Shown here: positions 21,718-33,538 of the stretch, piece by piece
How positions within the stretch are numbered: the first letter of the stretch is position 1
Layout: every line of letters begins with the position of its first letter
Assembly (NCBI RefSeq): GCF_016906535.1
Contig: NC_057384.1
Location: 1,054,001-1,118,000 of the forward strand
Length of the DNA stretch: 64,000 nucleotides
DNA from: Rhizoctonia solani
Taxonomy: Eukaryota > Basidiomycota > Agaricomycetes > Cantharellales > Ceratobasidiaceae
Reading direction: 5' to 3'
Notes under the pieces: generated by a model
Seen by the model: only the letters and a program-made list of their open reading frames with translations
The model's database searches: none
Told to the model about the DNA's origin: nothing
Position numbers and translations under genes: made by a program

Positions 21718-22647
21718 ATGAACAAAAAATCTCAGAGTGCAACTGCCCTGCGCCGCCTCATGTATGTATAGCGCTCGTACGAAAAGCCTGCTGCAAATAG
21801 ACTTAATGATGGTACCTAGGACTGAATACAAACAACTCACGACCAATGGTTCCGGATAGCATGTTTACAGCGGGTACGTTCCGCCCCATTCTCCCCCACA
21901 AGCCGCTATCTGACCCTGACTTATTCACCTAGGCCCCATCTCGGAGGATAACTTTTTCGAATGGGAGGCATTAATCAACGGCCCTAAGGACACACCCTAT
22001 GTGAGTCGTATATGGAAATACTATGCCTAGGTGTAAGTCTTACCGTCATACAAGGAAGGAGGCGTGTTTGTTGCGAAGCTAGAGTTTGTGAGTGCGATTA
22101 TGATATTTCCCTGGTTGCACATTTTGACCCAACCGTAACCCCCTATCACGCTCGTGTCTACAGCCTAGTGATTACCCTTTGAATCCGTTCAAGATGAAAT
22201 TTGACCCGCCCCTGCTTCATCCGAATGGTTGGTCGAGTGAGCTCGGACCAGACGTGCCGCTAAGTGTTTCGTCGATTTTCAGTTTACGCCGACGGGAATG
22301 TTTGTATTTCAATACTACATTCCCCGGGAGACGATCCGAATATGTATGAGCTCGCATCGGAACGCTGGAGTCCGGTACAGAGCGTGGAAAAAGTGCTCCT
22401 AAGTGTAATATCTATGCTCGCAGGTAAGTTACATCCGTTCCCGGCTAGCCACTTCCTGCCGAAACCTTGTCATTTATCACAGAACCGAACCTTGAGAGCG
22501 GGGCAAACGTCGATTGTTGTAAACTCTACCGAGAGAACAAGGCAGTGAGTTGATAATGATCGTGGGTTGGAATCCGTTATTAATCAGAGGGTCCAGGAAT
22601 TCGAGCGGCAGGTTAGGGCCTCGGTTAGAGAGATGCTGGGTATTTGA
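21718..22647 (+). CDS. ubc7: ubiquitin-conjugating enzyme E2, Ubc7/UBE2G2 type
   Basis: Eight exons: 21718-21761, 21820-21873, 21933-22000, 22055-22087, 22164-22227, 22283-22423, 22483-22544 and 22588-22647. The protein has [25 protein letters not shown], the HPN motif in LLHPNVYADG, and the catalytic Cys in [11 protein letters not shown]. The following acidic-loop insert, [19 protein letters not shown], is diagnostic of the Ubc7/UBE2G group. The C-terminus [14 protein letters not shown] is also as expected. UBE2G2/Ubc7 builds Lys48 chains in ER-associated degradation with membrane RING ligases. Exon 2 has one extra base (near 21846-21850, AATGGTTCC) relative to the conserved frame, creating a premature TAG; probably an assembly indel. 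Confidence 0.85.
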
Positions 22648-23005
22648 TGAAGGGGTTTATTCGGTCCTTTTTGATAGAAATGATTAATTGTATCGATACA
22701 TATGAGTGTATAACTCTAATTGCGAGCACAGCCACACGCCATGTCCAGTTCCTTACGGCGATCCTGCCCGGCTTTGCGCTCTTATTCCGAACATCCACAA
22801 CGACCACTACAATACCGTCTTCACAACCGCTTTATTTCCGACGCCCTGATTTTGCTCCGTCAACGGCTTCAAAGTTATCTGAAACGCTGAAATACATGGA
22901 AATTTATTGTCTCTAGTGACTGCGCCGAATTTGCATTGGGGTTTCTTTGTTCAGGTTCATCACTTGTGTCTTCCTATCTTGTCTCTATCCGAACAGCTTG
23001 TATAA
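22648..23005. other. intergenic, Ubc7 to RBR gene
   Basis: 358 bp between the Ubc7 stop and the RBR start codon, both on the plus strand. No separate gene seen. Confidence 0.5.
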
Positions 23006-25661
23006 ATGTACGGAGAGGATGTGATTGTTATATCCTCTTCGCCTGAACCAGAGCCCGATGTGCCTGTGTGTTCAAACGAAAGGGAATCCGGCGCCACGAG
23101 CGAGTGCCTGGAGGTTCCGAGCCCTACCATGTTTCCAACAAGTCGACCGTATCTGTAGACGATATCCAACCAGTGCGAGTGGATCTGGATCTGGGCGTAT
23201 CGTAGAAGTCCAGCCTCCAGAAGACCCCCGTCGAAGTTGCTATACAGCAGGTACTAGATGTTATCCCCAATGTCGACAAGTCTCATCTGCAGTCGTTGGT
23301 TGCTCATTACATGGCCAGTGGCTCCGAAGATGTGAGTGTTCTGAGAGAACAATGATTCTGAACTGTTTTGATTGGATTTATTTTAGGTTAGCACGGTGAT
23401 CATCTCTCACTTGTTGGAACATCCAGATTATCCCAAGGCTGGCAAGCGTAAGAGCGAAGCTGTTGTAACCTCGATTCCCAAGCGGCCAAAAATCGATTAC
23501 ATGGCTGATGATAGGGAGGCAATCACGGATACAGCCTATATTTCTGTGGCGTTGGTGCGTTTTGCCTCGTTTCGCGATTTGGCCCTCGGGATCAACTTGT
23601 TTCATCTAGGACCACCTGCTTCGAGTGGATTTTCCAACCATACCTAAAGATTAGTGAGTACATTGGTCTTCGCACATGACAGTTGCTTGATACCCTTTGT
23701 TTTTGAAAGCGTGAAAAAAGCATTTTTTAACAACAAGGCACATTATGCTCCTACTTTCATCGTACTGAAAGAAGATATCAAGGATGGCTCCAAATTTCTC
23801 GTAAAGAAATCTTCTAAACGTACCGAAAAATCTCGTGGAAAAGGCAAGGCGCCTCCAAAGAGCGAGGACTTTGACGCCGAGCGCATTTGGTTGCTCGGTT
23901 ACCTTGGTAGGTCTCCTGGTGGTTGTGACGATTGCGTTGACCAAGATTTTGTAGACGAAAAAGCCGAGCTTGAAGAATGCGAACAGAATGGAACTGGCCT
24001 TGAATGCGGATGCTGCTTTGGGGACTATCCATTTGTATGTTCCCTTTTAAAATCCCGTCCCACACGTAACTCATCCAATATGATAGTCTTGGATGATCCA
24101 ATGTCCTGACGCGCACCTGTTCTGCCGGGACTGTGCTCGCCGGTCGGCTGAAGAGTGTATTGGGAACAGGAAAACCGAGTTGTTATGCATGGACCAGTCT
24201 GGGTGTAAACAGGCGTTTGCGGAAAGTGAGATCCAACGGTTCTTGTCTGACAAGTCACTCGAGTTATGGCATCGAATTAAGCAAGAAAAAGAGATTGAGC
24301 TGGTGAGCCTACTTCTTGCCACATTCTCGTTTGAACGTGTTTCGATGACGCTTTGGCTAAAATCAGGCTCAAATTGACGGACTGGAAAGCTGCCCCTTTT
24401 GCTCGTATGCAGTTGTGATTGAGAATGAAGAAGAGCGGCTATTCCGATGCGAGAACAGTTCTTGTGGTATTGTTAGTTGCCGCAAGTGCAAGAAAGAGGT
24501 GCGTCCCTATGGATGTACATTTTGTATTTGTGTTTATTCTCTTGAGTCAGGATCATTTACCAAAGTCATGCGAAGGTATGCTGTTTATTGAGGGTATGAT
24601 CTTCCCTATTGAACGAACGATTCGGAATAGAGGCCGAAAAAGACAAGGCCTTGGACGGGAGACATTCTATTGAAGAAGCCATGAGTACGTGTGTTGATTT
24701 TTGACCCATTATAGTACATAATTGTCATCATTTAATAGCCAAAGCATTGATGCGTAACTGTCCCAAGTGCAATCAGAGTGTGTTATCCCACTACTGTACT
24801 TTGAAGTATCACTGATAGAGTTTTACTAGATTTCGTGAAGGAGTCTGGTTGCAACAAAATGACCTGTCCTGGGTGTAGATCTCTGGTTTGCTATGTCTGT
24901 CGTAAGATTATCCAGGGTTATGATCACTTTGATCAAGTGGGTGTTTTACCGCTGGCGTCTGACTCTAGTGCTAATATTCTTTTCGCCCATAGACTCCACA
25001 GGGAGTACCCCGGAACGTGAGCATCTATTCATCCATAAAACTTGTCCCATACTAACTACTCCTATAGGCGAGTTCTAAAAAGGTTTATAGTAGTCTCTAC
25101 CGATTCATGACTCAGCCTGCTGATTCTTTTGTACCTAGTGCCCACTCTGGGAATCGGTTGAGCAAAGGCATGCTGACGATGTAAGGCTCCTAAATTTCTG
25201 ATATCCATCGCTAACATGCAACAGGTCAAAAAAGCTGCCGAAGTCGCACAGGAAGAATACCGGAGACTGAACCCCGATATTCGAGAAGAGGATATCGCGG
25301 TTGATTTACCTCAAGCACCCCCGCCTCCGCCGCCACTACCTCAACTTCGTGCTGGACTTGCACCCCCACTTCGGAACTTAGCTATGCCTATGCTCCCAGC
25401 TGGAGGGTACATGTAGCCTGGCCTGCCCATCAACAGCCGGCCCAGATTATGCAACGGGCATTTGTTCAACTCCACCCACCCAGAGTATATGACCCATATC
25501 AACAACGCTTGTTTATGGGCCCACAGGCGGGTCATCGTGGATTGGATGGGAACCTCATGGCTGCAAACGCACAACTTGATAATTTGCGCCGACTCTTAGA
25601 AGAGCGAAATCAGGCACCTCTTGCTCCCCCACCAGCACCACCGCGGAGAGGCCGTCGTTGA
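23006..25661 (+). CDS. RBR E3 ubiquitin ligase, RNF216/TRIAD3-like
   Basis: The N-terminal part (MYGEDVIVISSSPEPEPD...) is disordered and followed by LDVIPNVDKSHLQSLVAHY. RING1 is ECGCCFGDYPF + CPDAHLFCRDCARRSAEE + LCMDQSGCKQAF (about 23,995-24,240). The IBR is ESCPFCSYAVVIE, LFRCENSSCGIVSCRKCKKE and DHLPKSC. RING2 is MRNCPKCNQ + FVKESGCNKMTCPGCRSLVC + YVCRKIIQGYDHFDQ, whose Cys in GCNKMTC should carry the ubiquitin thioester. The order and HFDQ end match RNF216/TRIAD3. A coiled KKAAEVAQEEYRRLNPDI and a proline-rich tail follow, ending APPRRGRR. Frame breaks at about 23125, about 23225 (C5 run) and about 25407 (G3 run) have to be bridged; all sit at short homopolymers. Confidence 0.8.
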
Positions 25662-25940
25662 GAACCTCGAACTCTTGTCTTTAATTACTTATGTTATATT
25701 CTTACGGCTAATGGGGATATTAATTTATGCTGAGTTTCCTTTGCACTAGATTTGTCCTTAGAGTTTGCTATGGCGCCTCTGAGGGGGAGGGGCATTCGCT
25801 CCCAAACTGCCCGACAGGTTCAAATGATGGTGCACGCGCTGGGACTGCGCTATAACTGCGCCACCACCGCTTCGGGAGCCCTAATTGTAGTCTTCTGACC
25901 CAGCTATAATGTTTATTATACTGAATCTGTCGGTTTTATC
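25662..25940. other. intergenic
   Basis: Downstream of the RBR stop; likely its 3' UTR and the decayed 5' part of the carboxypeptidase pseudogene. No gene seen. Confidence 0.4.
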
Positions 25941-27854
25941 ATGCTTTTTGGCTACGTGTATCCGAGCCCAAATATTATAGGAGATCCCAAGTTGGAGCTT
26001 GTGAGTAGCAAATATCATGTGCTAGAATTTGCTGAGCGAGTGTGTAGTCGAACAATTACCACAGAATCTCTGCCCAACTATCAGCTGCGTGTTCGTCAGT
26101 TGAACACGTCGTGTGATCCTACTGTAAAGCAGTATTCTGGTATTTAGCGTTTCTGAAGAGAAACATTTATTCTTTGGTGAGCGCATATGCTCTCTATTCG
26201 ATCTCTTGAACGGGATTAGGTTTTTTGAAAGTAGACACGAAACTAACAAAGCACCTCTTTCAACCTGGTTAAGCGGTAGGCTTCTCAGTACCAGTGGCCT
26301 ACGATGAAGACTAAGCCCCAGACATCGCAGGTGGACCGGGGGGTCATCTATTCTTGGTCTCCTCTTTGAGAATGGACCGTGTCTAATAAACTCTGCCACC
26401 TCTACGTCTCGGAATCCATATTCATGGAATGAGGTATCGAACGTACGTATTAGCACACTTTGAGCATGTTATTCTTTAAAATTTTGGATCCAGATGATAT
26501 ACCTGACCAACCAGCAGGAACTGGATACTCATATTCGACATCTTCTCGCACAATTGATAATTCGCAAGAAGCTGCAAAGGACTTTCACGCATTTGTTCAG
26601 CTCTTTTTAGAAGGTTCCCCCAGTACGTGGATCGGCAGTTCCATGTTTTATCTGAAAGCCATGGTGGACAATACGTTACCAATTTTGCGAACTATATTAG
26701 CCGCCAGAATAAAATCAAAGCTTGGCACCATCAACATGTTCACCTCGAGTCAATATTAATCATTAACGGACTGGTCAACGCTGCTGTCCAAGACCAACAC
26801 CTCCCGAATATGCGTGTGCTGGTCCTCATGCATTTTGGGACGATCGTAGTGAGCATTGCAAGATACTACGTTCTCGAGTTCCTCGATTTCGTGAGCTATT
26901 TCAGCAATGCCGTGATTTTGAAACACCCTTAACTTGGTATGTACGCTTGTGTGGCCTTCATATCAATAGAGTATGTCACCTGAAGAACTTTTAATAGTGT
27001 ACCGGCTATGATTTATGGCCGCTCTGGATTGCAAGAAGGATTTGAAGTGAGTAGTCGCGCAGCCCATTGTTGTTCGTCTGTTTATTGGCATACTTTCAAA
27101 GGAAACCGGCCTTAACAGATTTGATGTTCGCAAATCATGCGTTAGGCTAACAAGCTGCTATAAGGAATTACAGTGGGCACAAAGTTATTTAAATCGACCT
27201 GAAATGAAGGCAGCGCTAGGCGTGCCCAATGAAGTCAACTACAAGTGTATGGTTTCTCCGTTAATGTAACACGGGGGTAATCATTGATATTTTCACAGGG
27301 ATAAGCACGAATATAAGTCGAGCATTTACCAGAACTGGGGACGATAGTCACGACGCAATGCCTGCAGTACAGGAATTACTAGAGGATGGTGTTCGCGTGT
27401 TTAACCTTGCCGGAGACACTGATTTCGCTTGCAACTTTATTGTAAGTGAACTCGTATGATACCTATCATGACACTCAATATGTACTCACACTTTTCATTA
27501 GGGTGCGTTTGAATGGATGCACCAATTAGACTCCCCATATACGGTATACTGAGCTGCATCAATATTGCTATATACTAATACTGAAAACAGGAAATTTTTC
27601 GTGCTTCAAGAAACACCGTCTGGAAACTAAACGGCAAGGCCGTTGGCGAAGTCAGAGCGGCTGGGGATCTCGGAGGTAGGACAGCTGGTAACTTCACTTG
27701 GTTGCGCATTTACGAAGCTGGGCATTGGGTTTCTTACGATCAACGCGAGGTCGCCCTTGAGTTTTTTAGTCCGTGGGTTTATTATATATGCAGGATTATT
27801 ATGGCACAAAATGACGTTTTGAAGATGGATTCACAATATCCCCTAGCTGGGTAG
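25941..27854 (+). pseudogene. serine carboxypeptidase (S10) pseudogene
   Basis: A decayed paralogue of the intact gene at 31330-33385, exon by exon: LPNYQLRVRQLNTSCDPTVK (about 26,070), DQPAGTGYSYSTSSRTID (about 26,500), FHVLSESHGGQYVTNFANYI (about 26,632), [14 protein letters not shown] and [12 protein letters not shown] (about 27,610-27,725), ending near 27,854. The frame shifts several times, for example between YSYSTSS and FHVLSES. The oxyanion-hole region (NGGPG in the functional gene) has degenerated near 26,270-26,340. The nucleophile motif is ESHGG instead of ESYGG. Splice sites are partly retained, so the copy was once an intron-containing gene. Confidence 0.75.
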
Positions 27855-27926
27855 ACTATACATAGTTTTCCCGCGCACATATAAATCGCCCTCTACTCCT
27901 GTTCATGGCCTTCGTATGATGCATGC

Positions 27927-30180
27927 TTACTCCTTATCCACATTTGTCCCAAGAATAAGCTCACGATGCTCCTCTGACCTGAGCCTGAAATCGAATTCAA
28001 AGGGCTCCAGTTCCCTGTATTGGTGGAAATGTCGGTCAGTTTGAATTTTGGTTAAATGAAACTATTCACATTACGATCGAGTTTTCCTTTGTTTGAATTT
28101 GTGGCACCACTTCCTCTCCATTTTTGTCCGTTTTCTTGGAAAAAACAAAGACAGAGAGAAGCGAAGCAGTGGTGATAAACACTGATGCTTCAGCAAAATA
28201 GTTCCCTGGACATTTGCTGGGAGCATCAGTATTTCCAGTCAAATTCATCTCTAATTAGTGTACACACCGTCTCCCCCATCCAAATATGGGTGGTCGCTGA
28301 ACACTAGGATCGAGGTACCTGTCAGGGTTAAATTCTTCGGGGTTCTTGTAACGACGAGGGTCGTTTCCGATGGCCCTAGTGGCGCCAATATGGTGTGAGT
28401 TGCGATAAACTCAGGTTCTCGGTTGAATACTCACCAGATGTTCCCCAAACTAATTCACGGATTCAAATAAGTAAACCGTCAAATCGAGAAAGCCATTAGA
28501 CTAGTTCCATTATTCGCGAGGAACATGCCTTACACAACTGTTTCTTTTTCGATGTGATATTCACGATAAGTGTCATCTTCAGTGCACACATGGGGCATTC
28601 CTGGCGTATTGCTGAGAGCGTTTACCTTGTGACTCCTAAATAATGCTTACCAAGTGGGGCAACAGGATATATTCGTAGGACTTCGTCAATTAGGTTCCTA
28701 ATGTAAGGTAACCTTTCTTGGTCTGGTATCTTTGGTAGCACAGCTGGCCCAAGAACAGTGTCAAGTTCTTGTTGAGCTCGTGCTTGTACATGGGGGTACA
28801 AGACCATAGCAGCTATAAAGTTCGTAATAAAAATTGACATCTGAAAAGATACAAAAGTCAATTATATTGACCGGGAGCTGAAACAAATTACTCACAGTAT
28901 CTGTTCCGCCTAATGGACATCCGGAGGTATTGGTACTTGTCTTGTAGTAATTTAATTATAGATTCTCTCACTAACCTCCAAATAGCATAATTCCAATTTC
29001 CTTTAATCGCTCATCTCTCTCTGAAGGACTCAACCCCGAAACCAACTCATGACCTTGAAGTAAAGGACCGAGCAATGAAAGTTGCTCCGTTCCAGTAGTC
29101 TAGTATGATGGGGGTATTTATGGCAAAACGGGATCGAGAGAGAAAGGTATAAAGACTTACAACCCGAGCCTTTAACCACTCATAGAGGTTACTCTTTGAT
29201 TTTTCTTGTTGTGCCCCCCATTCTTTTGCGGTTTGCTTCCAGCCTGTCCCAGGAAACCAGGCTGGGATGTACAACATTGTCGGCAATAAGTTTACAAGGA
29301 AATCTTATGTGTCTCGGTTAGTAAAAGCAACAAAATTTCACAAGGCACACCAACTCGTTTGCATGCTTGCCAGAGTAGCATTATCGAATGTGAGGTGCGC
29401 GTCCTTGAGAAATTGGTCCTCAGGACTTGGGGGCTCGTATCCGTAAGCGGTTTGAAGCATTAGCGACCCCATAGCGCTTCATAGCCATGAATGTTAACCC
29501 ATTAGAAATCATGGACAATTAAATGTGGCATACAAATATATTTCATTCTTAACACTGTGGAACGGCTGAAGGTTATTTGTGGTATTCAGTAGGCGTCGTA
29601 GAAGTGAATGTGCCTGTCGTTCCTGTATGACATTAAATTGAGTAGTAGTACGCTTGTTAAGCCAGTTGTTCAATATCCGTCGATAACTCCGCCAGAGCTC
29701 GCTGTATTTAGCAAGACTGACAGCCCTGGACCAGTTCATTCTGGATGGGACAATCAGATAGGGTCTGATAAAGAACAATCCACACAATGATGGATCCGTG
29801 AGCATTGGTATGGAGGGCCGATCTGAATAGATCGTCGAACGTTTGTCAAGAAGGTCCGAGGCAGCTTCTGCAGAATTGAGCACAAGGATTTTCTGGCCCA
29901 GTACCTCGAGGTAGACTATATCCGCTATAGTAGTCGAATATGATCAGCGCGCATACATCAAATACGTCGACAACATACATTCCAACTGTTCCCCAAGCTT
30001 CGCGAATGCAACATATTCTTGGCCAAAAGGGATTGAGAACATGTTTCCTACAAGGGGAAGTGATTTAGGGGAAGGCGGGTGACGAACTTTAGGTCCCCGT
30101 GCCAAACGCCAGCATTGGTAAAGGAGAAGGGCAGTCAAAGATGCAGGAACGACTAAACGGCTGACTTGGTTGTCTTTCAT
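27927..30180 (-). CDS. cytochrome P450 monooxygenase
   Basis: The N-terminus MKDNQVSRLVVPASLTALLL is a membrane anchor followed by the proline hinge HPPSPKSLPLVGN. Later come SELWRSYRRILN (helix C W-R), the I-helix GGTDT split by an intron at about 28,898, the K-helix ExxR in LIDEVLRIYPVAPLG, and EEFNPDRYLDP. The heme loop FGWGRRKCPG is interrupted by a 50-nt intron between the second Arg and Lys (about 28,211-28,265) and supplies the axial Cys. A last exon reads ELEPFEFDFRLRSEEHREL and stops at 27927. About ten exons. All catalytic motifs are present. The substrate is unknown; fungal P450s of this kind act in secondary metabolism or detoxification. The ATG at 30315 is in frame, but 30180 gives the normal anchor length. 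Exon limits around 29,700 are uncertain. Confidence 0.85.
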
Positions 30181-30338
30181 AGTGTCGTGGTACTTGTCTA
30201 GGTCCAGGCGATTCTGGGCATGGGACTTGGTCGAGAGATGACCTAGATGTAATCGAGCTACACGTGCACCAGTCGCACAGGTTTCTGTGTACGATCTAAA
30301 GTACGATAACAGCAAGAAGCCGGATGTTCCTAGATAAT
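30181..30338. promoter_or_regulatory. P450 upstream region
   Basis: Probable promoter and leader of the P450 gene, ending at the MITE-like element. The element therefore sits about 160 bp upstream of the P450 start codon. Confidence 0.4.
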
Positions 30339-30557
30339 CACTGTACAGGTTATAATGCTGAAAATCAGTGCGTGTGTTTAAGTGAGAATTGAGCTGAAAT
30401 CAAGATCAATACATACTGATTTTAGGTATCAATTCTTCCATAGTCTGATTCATGCTGAGGGAGGCATACTAACATTGTAATTTTCAGACCATATCCCACT
30501 GAAAAAAGACATCTTTTACTGACGTACTGATTTTCAGGATCTTATCACACCACAGTG
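30339..30557 (-). mobile_element. MITE-like element, copy 3 (219 bp, inverted)
   Basis: Plus strand starts CACTGTACAGG and ends CACCACAGTG, so the ends CACTGT/ACAGTG are inverted repeats. Its reverse complement aligns along its whole length with copy 1 (2923-3141), sharing GTGATAAGATC, TCAGTAAAAGA, TCAGCATGAATC (as in copy 2), CTTGATTTCAG and TTTTCAGCAT. AAT flanks both sides (30336-30338 and 30558-30560), compatible with the 2-3 bp target-site duplications of CACTA/EnSpm transposons. No coding capacity. Confidence 0.65.
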
Positions 30558-31329
30558 AATGTCCTCGAGCAATTTCAACCTTACCTTGATCTATACATCC
30601 ACTCCCATGAAAAGGTCACCAAAGGCGCCGTATACTCTGTCAGGTCACCAAATTTCTCGATACACTCATTTGTACGAAATCCTCCGGCTTGCTACTTCGG
30701 AATAGAGATCAAATTCTTACTCAATTGCAAAGGATATAAATTTTACTGCCCAGTAAAGAACATGGAGGCTCATGAGGCCTCATGAGCATATGAGTCCCTC
30801 CGACTGTAGTCTTGTTTACATACTAGTACCCACCAAATGTGGCGGTTCTCTGGAGAACCGCCACATCTCCAAGAGATGTGACATTCCTCAAAAACATTGT
30901 TCAGAATAATTATTAGAATTTTCACTCGACCTCTTCAGGTCTCTCTGTCATTGGTCGGTCCCACCGTGAAATGTGGCCTTTGCTCACAAAAAACTCTACC
31001 TCTTCTAATATTTCTAGCCATGAGCAAGATCGATTTTTGCTGACATGGTGCGCCATCAAGACCTATGGCTAATTTGGACTAGATAGCTTTGTTTACAATA
31101 ATATCTATTAAAATTTAATGAATTAAACATATATAATGAAGTGTGGCCGATTTTGTATTTACAACCCATGGTCGCACATGGAGCTTCTCAGGGTCCTCAG
31201 TGGTATCAAACTGCGCCTTCGCTGCGCGATCATTTGCGTTGGATACATAATCCAGCCTCTTAGGACCAACTTGTCTACCCCATCGGCAAGCACTTTTCTA
31301 CAATCAGAGATCAAAGTGCAGCTGCCACC
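30558..31329. other. intergenic, holds a perfect palindrome
   Basis: AT-rich spacer upstream of the carboxypeptidase gene. Apart from the inverted repeat at 30837-30866 I see only short ORFs without motifs. The last part is the presumed promoter of the gene starting at 31330. Confidence 0.4.
30837..30866. repeat. 14-bp perfect inverted repeat, 2-nt loop
   Basis: ATGTGGCGGTTCTC, then TG, then GAGAACCGCCACAT. An RNA copy would form a long hairpin, and the DNA could form a cruciform. It is not next to a gene end, so a terminator role is unlikely. It may mark a small transposon remnant. Confidence 0.85.
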
Positions 31330-33385
31330 ATGTTCTTGCCACTCTTTCTAATACCTGCGATTGCTTCATGTGGGAGGGCTCTCACCGTGGAGCAAGTACC
31401 CCTCGCCTCTGACCAGCATCCGAGCACAATAAACCCAAAACCTTCGAAAACTATCATTACTTCCAAAAAGGATTGTGAGATTTCTGGTAATTCTTATTTG
31501 TTTGAAGTGCGATATTAATATATTATGTTTTTCAAAGTCGAGCATGTCACAATGTCCTCGTTGCCCGGCTATCAAATGCGTGTTCGCCCTTCGAGCAATC
31601 TGTGCGACCCTACGGTGAAGCAGTACTCTGGATACCTCGATGTTTCAGAGGACAAGCACCTCTTCTTTTGGTGAGCAAGAGTCTCTGTCGAAGTGGTTGT
31701 CTATTAATAACCTAATAATGGCAGGTTCTTTGAAAGTCGAAAGAATCCCGAAAAGGCACCTCTTGCTGCGTGGATGAATGGTAAACTATGTTGTTGATAT
31801 TTAGTTTGTACTTAGCTCAAAGCATCACATAGGAGGGCCAGGGGGCTCATCGGCGCTAGGTTTGCTCATGGAAAATGGCCCTTGCAATGTGGTTTTCGGA
31901 AACTCTACCGAACGAAACCAGTATGGGTGGAATGAAGTGGCAAATGTATGTATAGATTTTTCAAGAATAAGATCTCACTGACATGTAGAGGTCTTAGATG
32001 TTCTTCTTGGACCAACCGGCGGGTGTAGGTTATTCGTACTCGACCTCGGATCACGTCGTCGATACTACGTGGGAGGCCGCAAGAGATTTCTACGCCTTTG
32101 TGCAGCTCTTCTTGGGGTGTTTTCCGGAATACTCGGGCAGACCTTTCCACGTATTGGCTGAGAGCTACGGCGGGCAGTATGCGCCCAACTTTGCCAACTA
32201 CATCAATCGTCAAAACAAGGCCAACCGATTACTATCGAATCCAAAACATCAGCACGTATCCTTGGAGTCGGTACTAATCGTCAATGGACTGGTGTCACCA
32301 GCCGTTCAAGCAGCGACCTCTCCGGAATATGCTTGTTCAGGGCCATATGCGTTCTGGGATAATAATGGCCCACATTGCAAGCTGCTACGCTCTCGTGTTC
32401 CTCGACTTCATGAACTGTTTCAACAGTGTGAGACTTTTCGCACAGAGCTAACTTGGTAAGCTATCGAAGCGACCTGACAACCGCACGGTTCATAACTAAC
32501 TGAATTTAAGTGTTCCGGCCGCGATTTATGCCTTCAGCGCTATGGACGAGGGCTTTGAGGTAAGCTTCTTACAGTGCTTGAAAGGTCTGAAAAGGAGTAG
32601 GCTAATGGATTGCTTAAGAAAGCCGGTATTAATAGGTATGACGTCCGAAAGCCATGCAATCAGCCGGTCGAATGCTACGATCAAATGAGATACGCACAAA
32701 GCTACTTGAATAGCTCGGACGTAAAGCTAGCTCTGGGTGTACCTCCTGATTTTAACTACAACTGTATGTCAGCTTTTACTGACCGAAAATAACAGATGCT
32801 GATACCCATATAATCACCGCCAGGGTTAAACATAACTATCAACTCGGCCTTTTTCCGTGCTGCAGATGTCGCCCACGATGCTTCCTTGATGGTAAAAGAA
32901 CTGCTGGACGATGGAGTCAGGGTGCTCAACTTGGCTGGTGACGCCGACTTTGCCTGCAATTACATGGTAAGTGGGTTTGATAAACTTATACGATCGGCAC
33001 ATTGACTGGATCACTCTCTATCAAGGGCGCATTCGAGTGGATGTACAAATTGGACTCAAAGTATGCGGTAAGTCTGGCTAGGCAGCTTTGAGCATGGCTT
33101 TCTGTTTCCTCATATCGCATCCAGAAAGAATTCCGGCCATTGAACAACACCGTCTGGACACTGAACGGCAAGGCAGTCGGTGAAGTCAGGGCGAGTGCAG
33201 ACGAAAGCGGAAAGACAGCAGGTAACTTCACCTGGCTTCGCATATACGAAGCTGGGCATATGGTTCCCCACGACCAACCGGAAGTATCACTGGAATTCTT
33301 TAGAAGGTGAGTTGACACTTTAACACACATAACTTGTGCCAACCGAGACTCTAGATGGATTGAGAATAAGCCTCTGGCTGGATGA
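31330..33385 (+). CDS. secreted serine carboxypeptidase (peptidase family S10)
   Basis: Eleven exons, all GT-AG: 31330-31486, 31538-31670, 31724-31780, 31833-31944, 31998-32455, 32511-32559, 32619-32763, 32824-32966, 33026-33067, 33125-33306 and 33355-33385. The signal peptide is [19 protein letters not shown]. Conserved parts are [20 protein letters not shown] (oxyanion hole; the usual Cys of GGPGCSS is Gly here), [13 protein letters not shown], the nucleophile in [10 protein letters not shown], the Asp in [14 protein letters not shown] and the His in [12 protein letters not shown]. It ends [10 protein letters not shown]. The Ser-Asp-His triad is complete. Such enzymes remove C-terminal residues in the vacuole or outside the cell, and the signal peptide fits either. 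Decayed copies lie at 25941-27854 and 33539-33660, so this is the survivor of a local array. Confidence 0.9.
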
Positions 33386-33538
33386 AACTAAGTGAACATT
33401 CATCTCGAAAAAAAAGTGATCGAAACTAGGCTACCTATCTAACATCATGTGACACGGAATACGGAAAAAGAATATAGTTACATTTAGTATTTTAACCTAC
33501 AGCGATAACAAAGATGATTCCGAGACGAACTATACATA
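33386..33538. other. carboxypeptidase 3' flank
   Basis: Short spacer between the carboxypeptidase stop and the remnant of another copy; likely the 3' UTR. Confidence 0.4.

Noticed and set aside
30181..30315. Upstream ATG extending the P450 by 45 residues
   Set aside because: The P450 membrane anchor and proline hinge follow naturally from the ATG at 30180.
27855..33385. Secondary-metabolite cluster (P450 + carboxypeptidase)
   Set aside because: No backbone enzyme (PKS, NRPS, terpene cyclase) in the window; neighbourhood alone is not enough.
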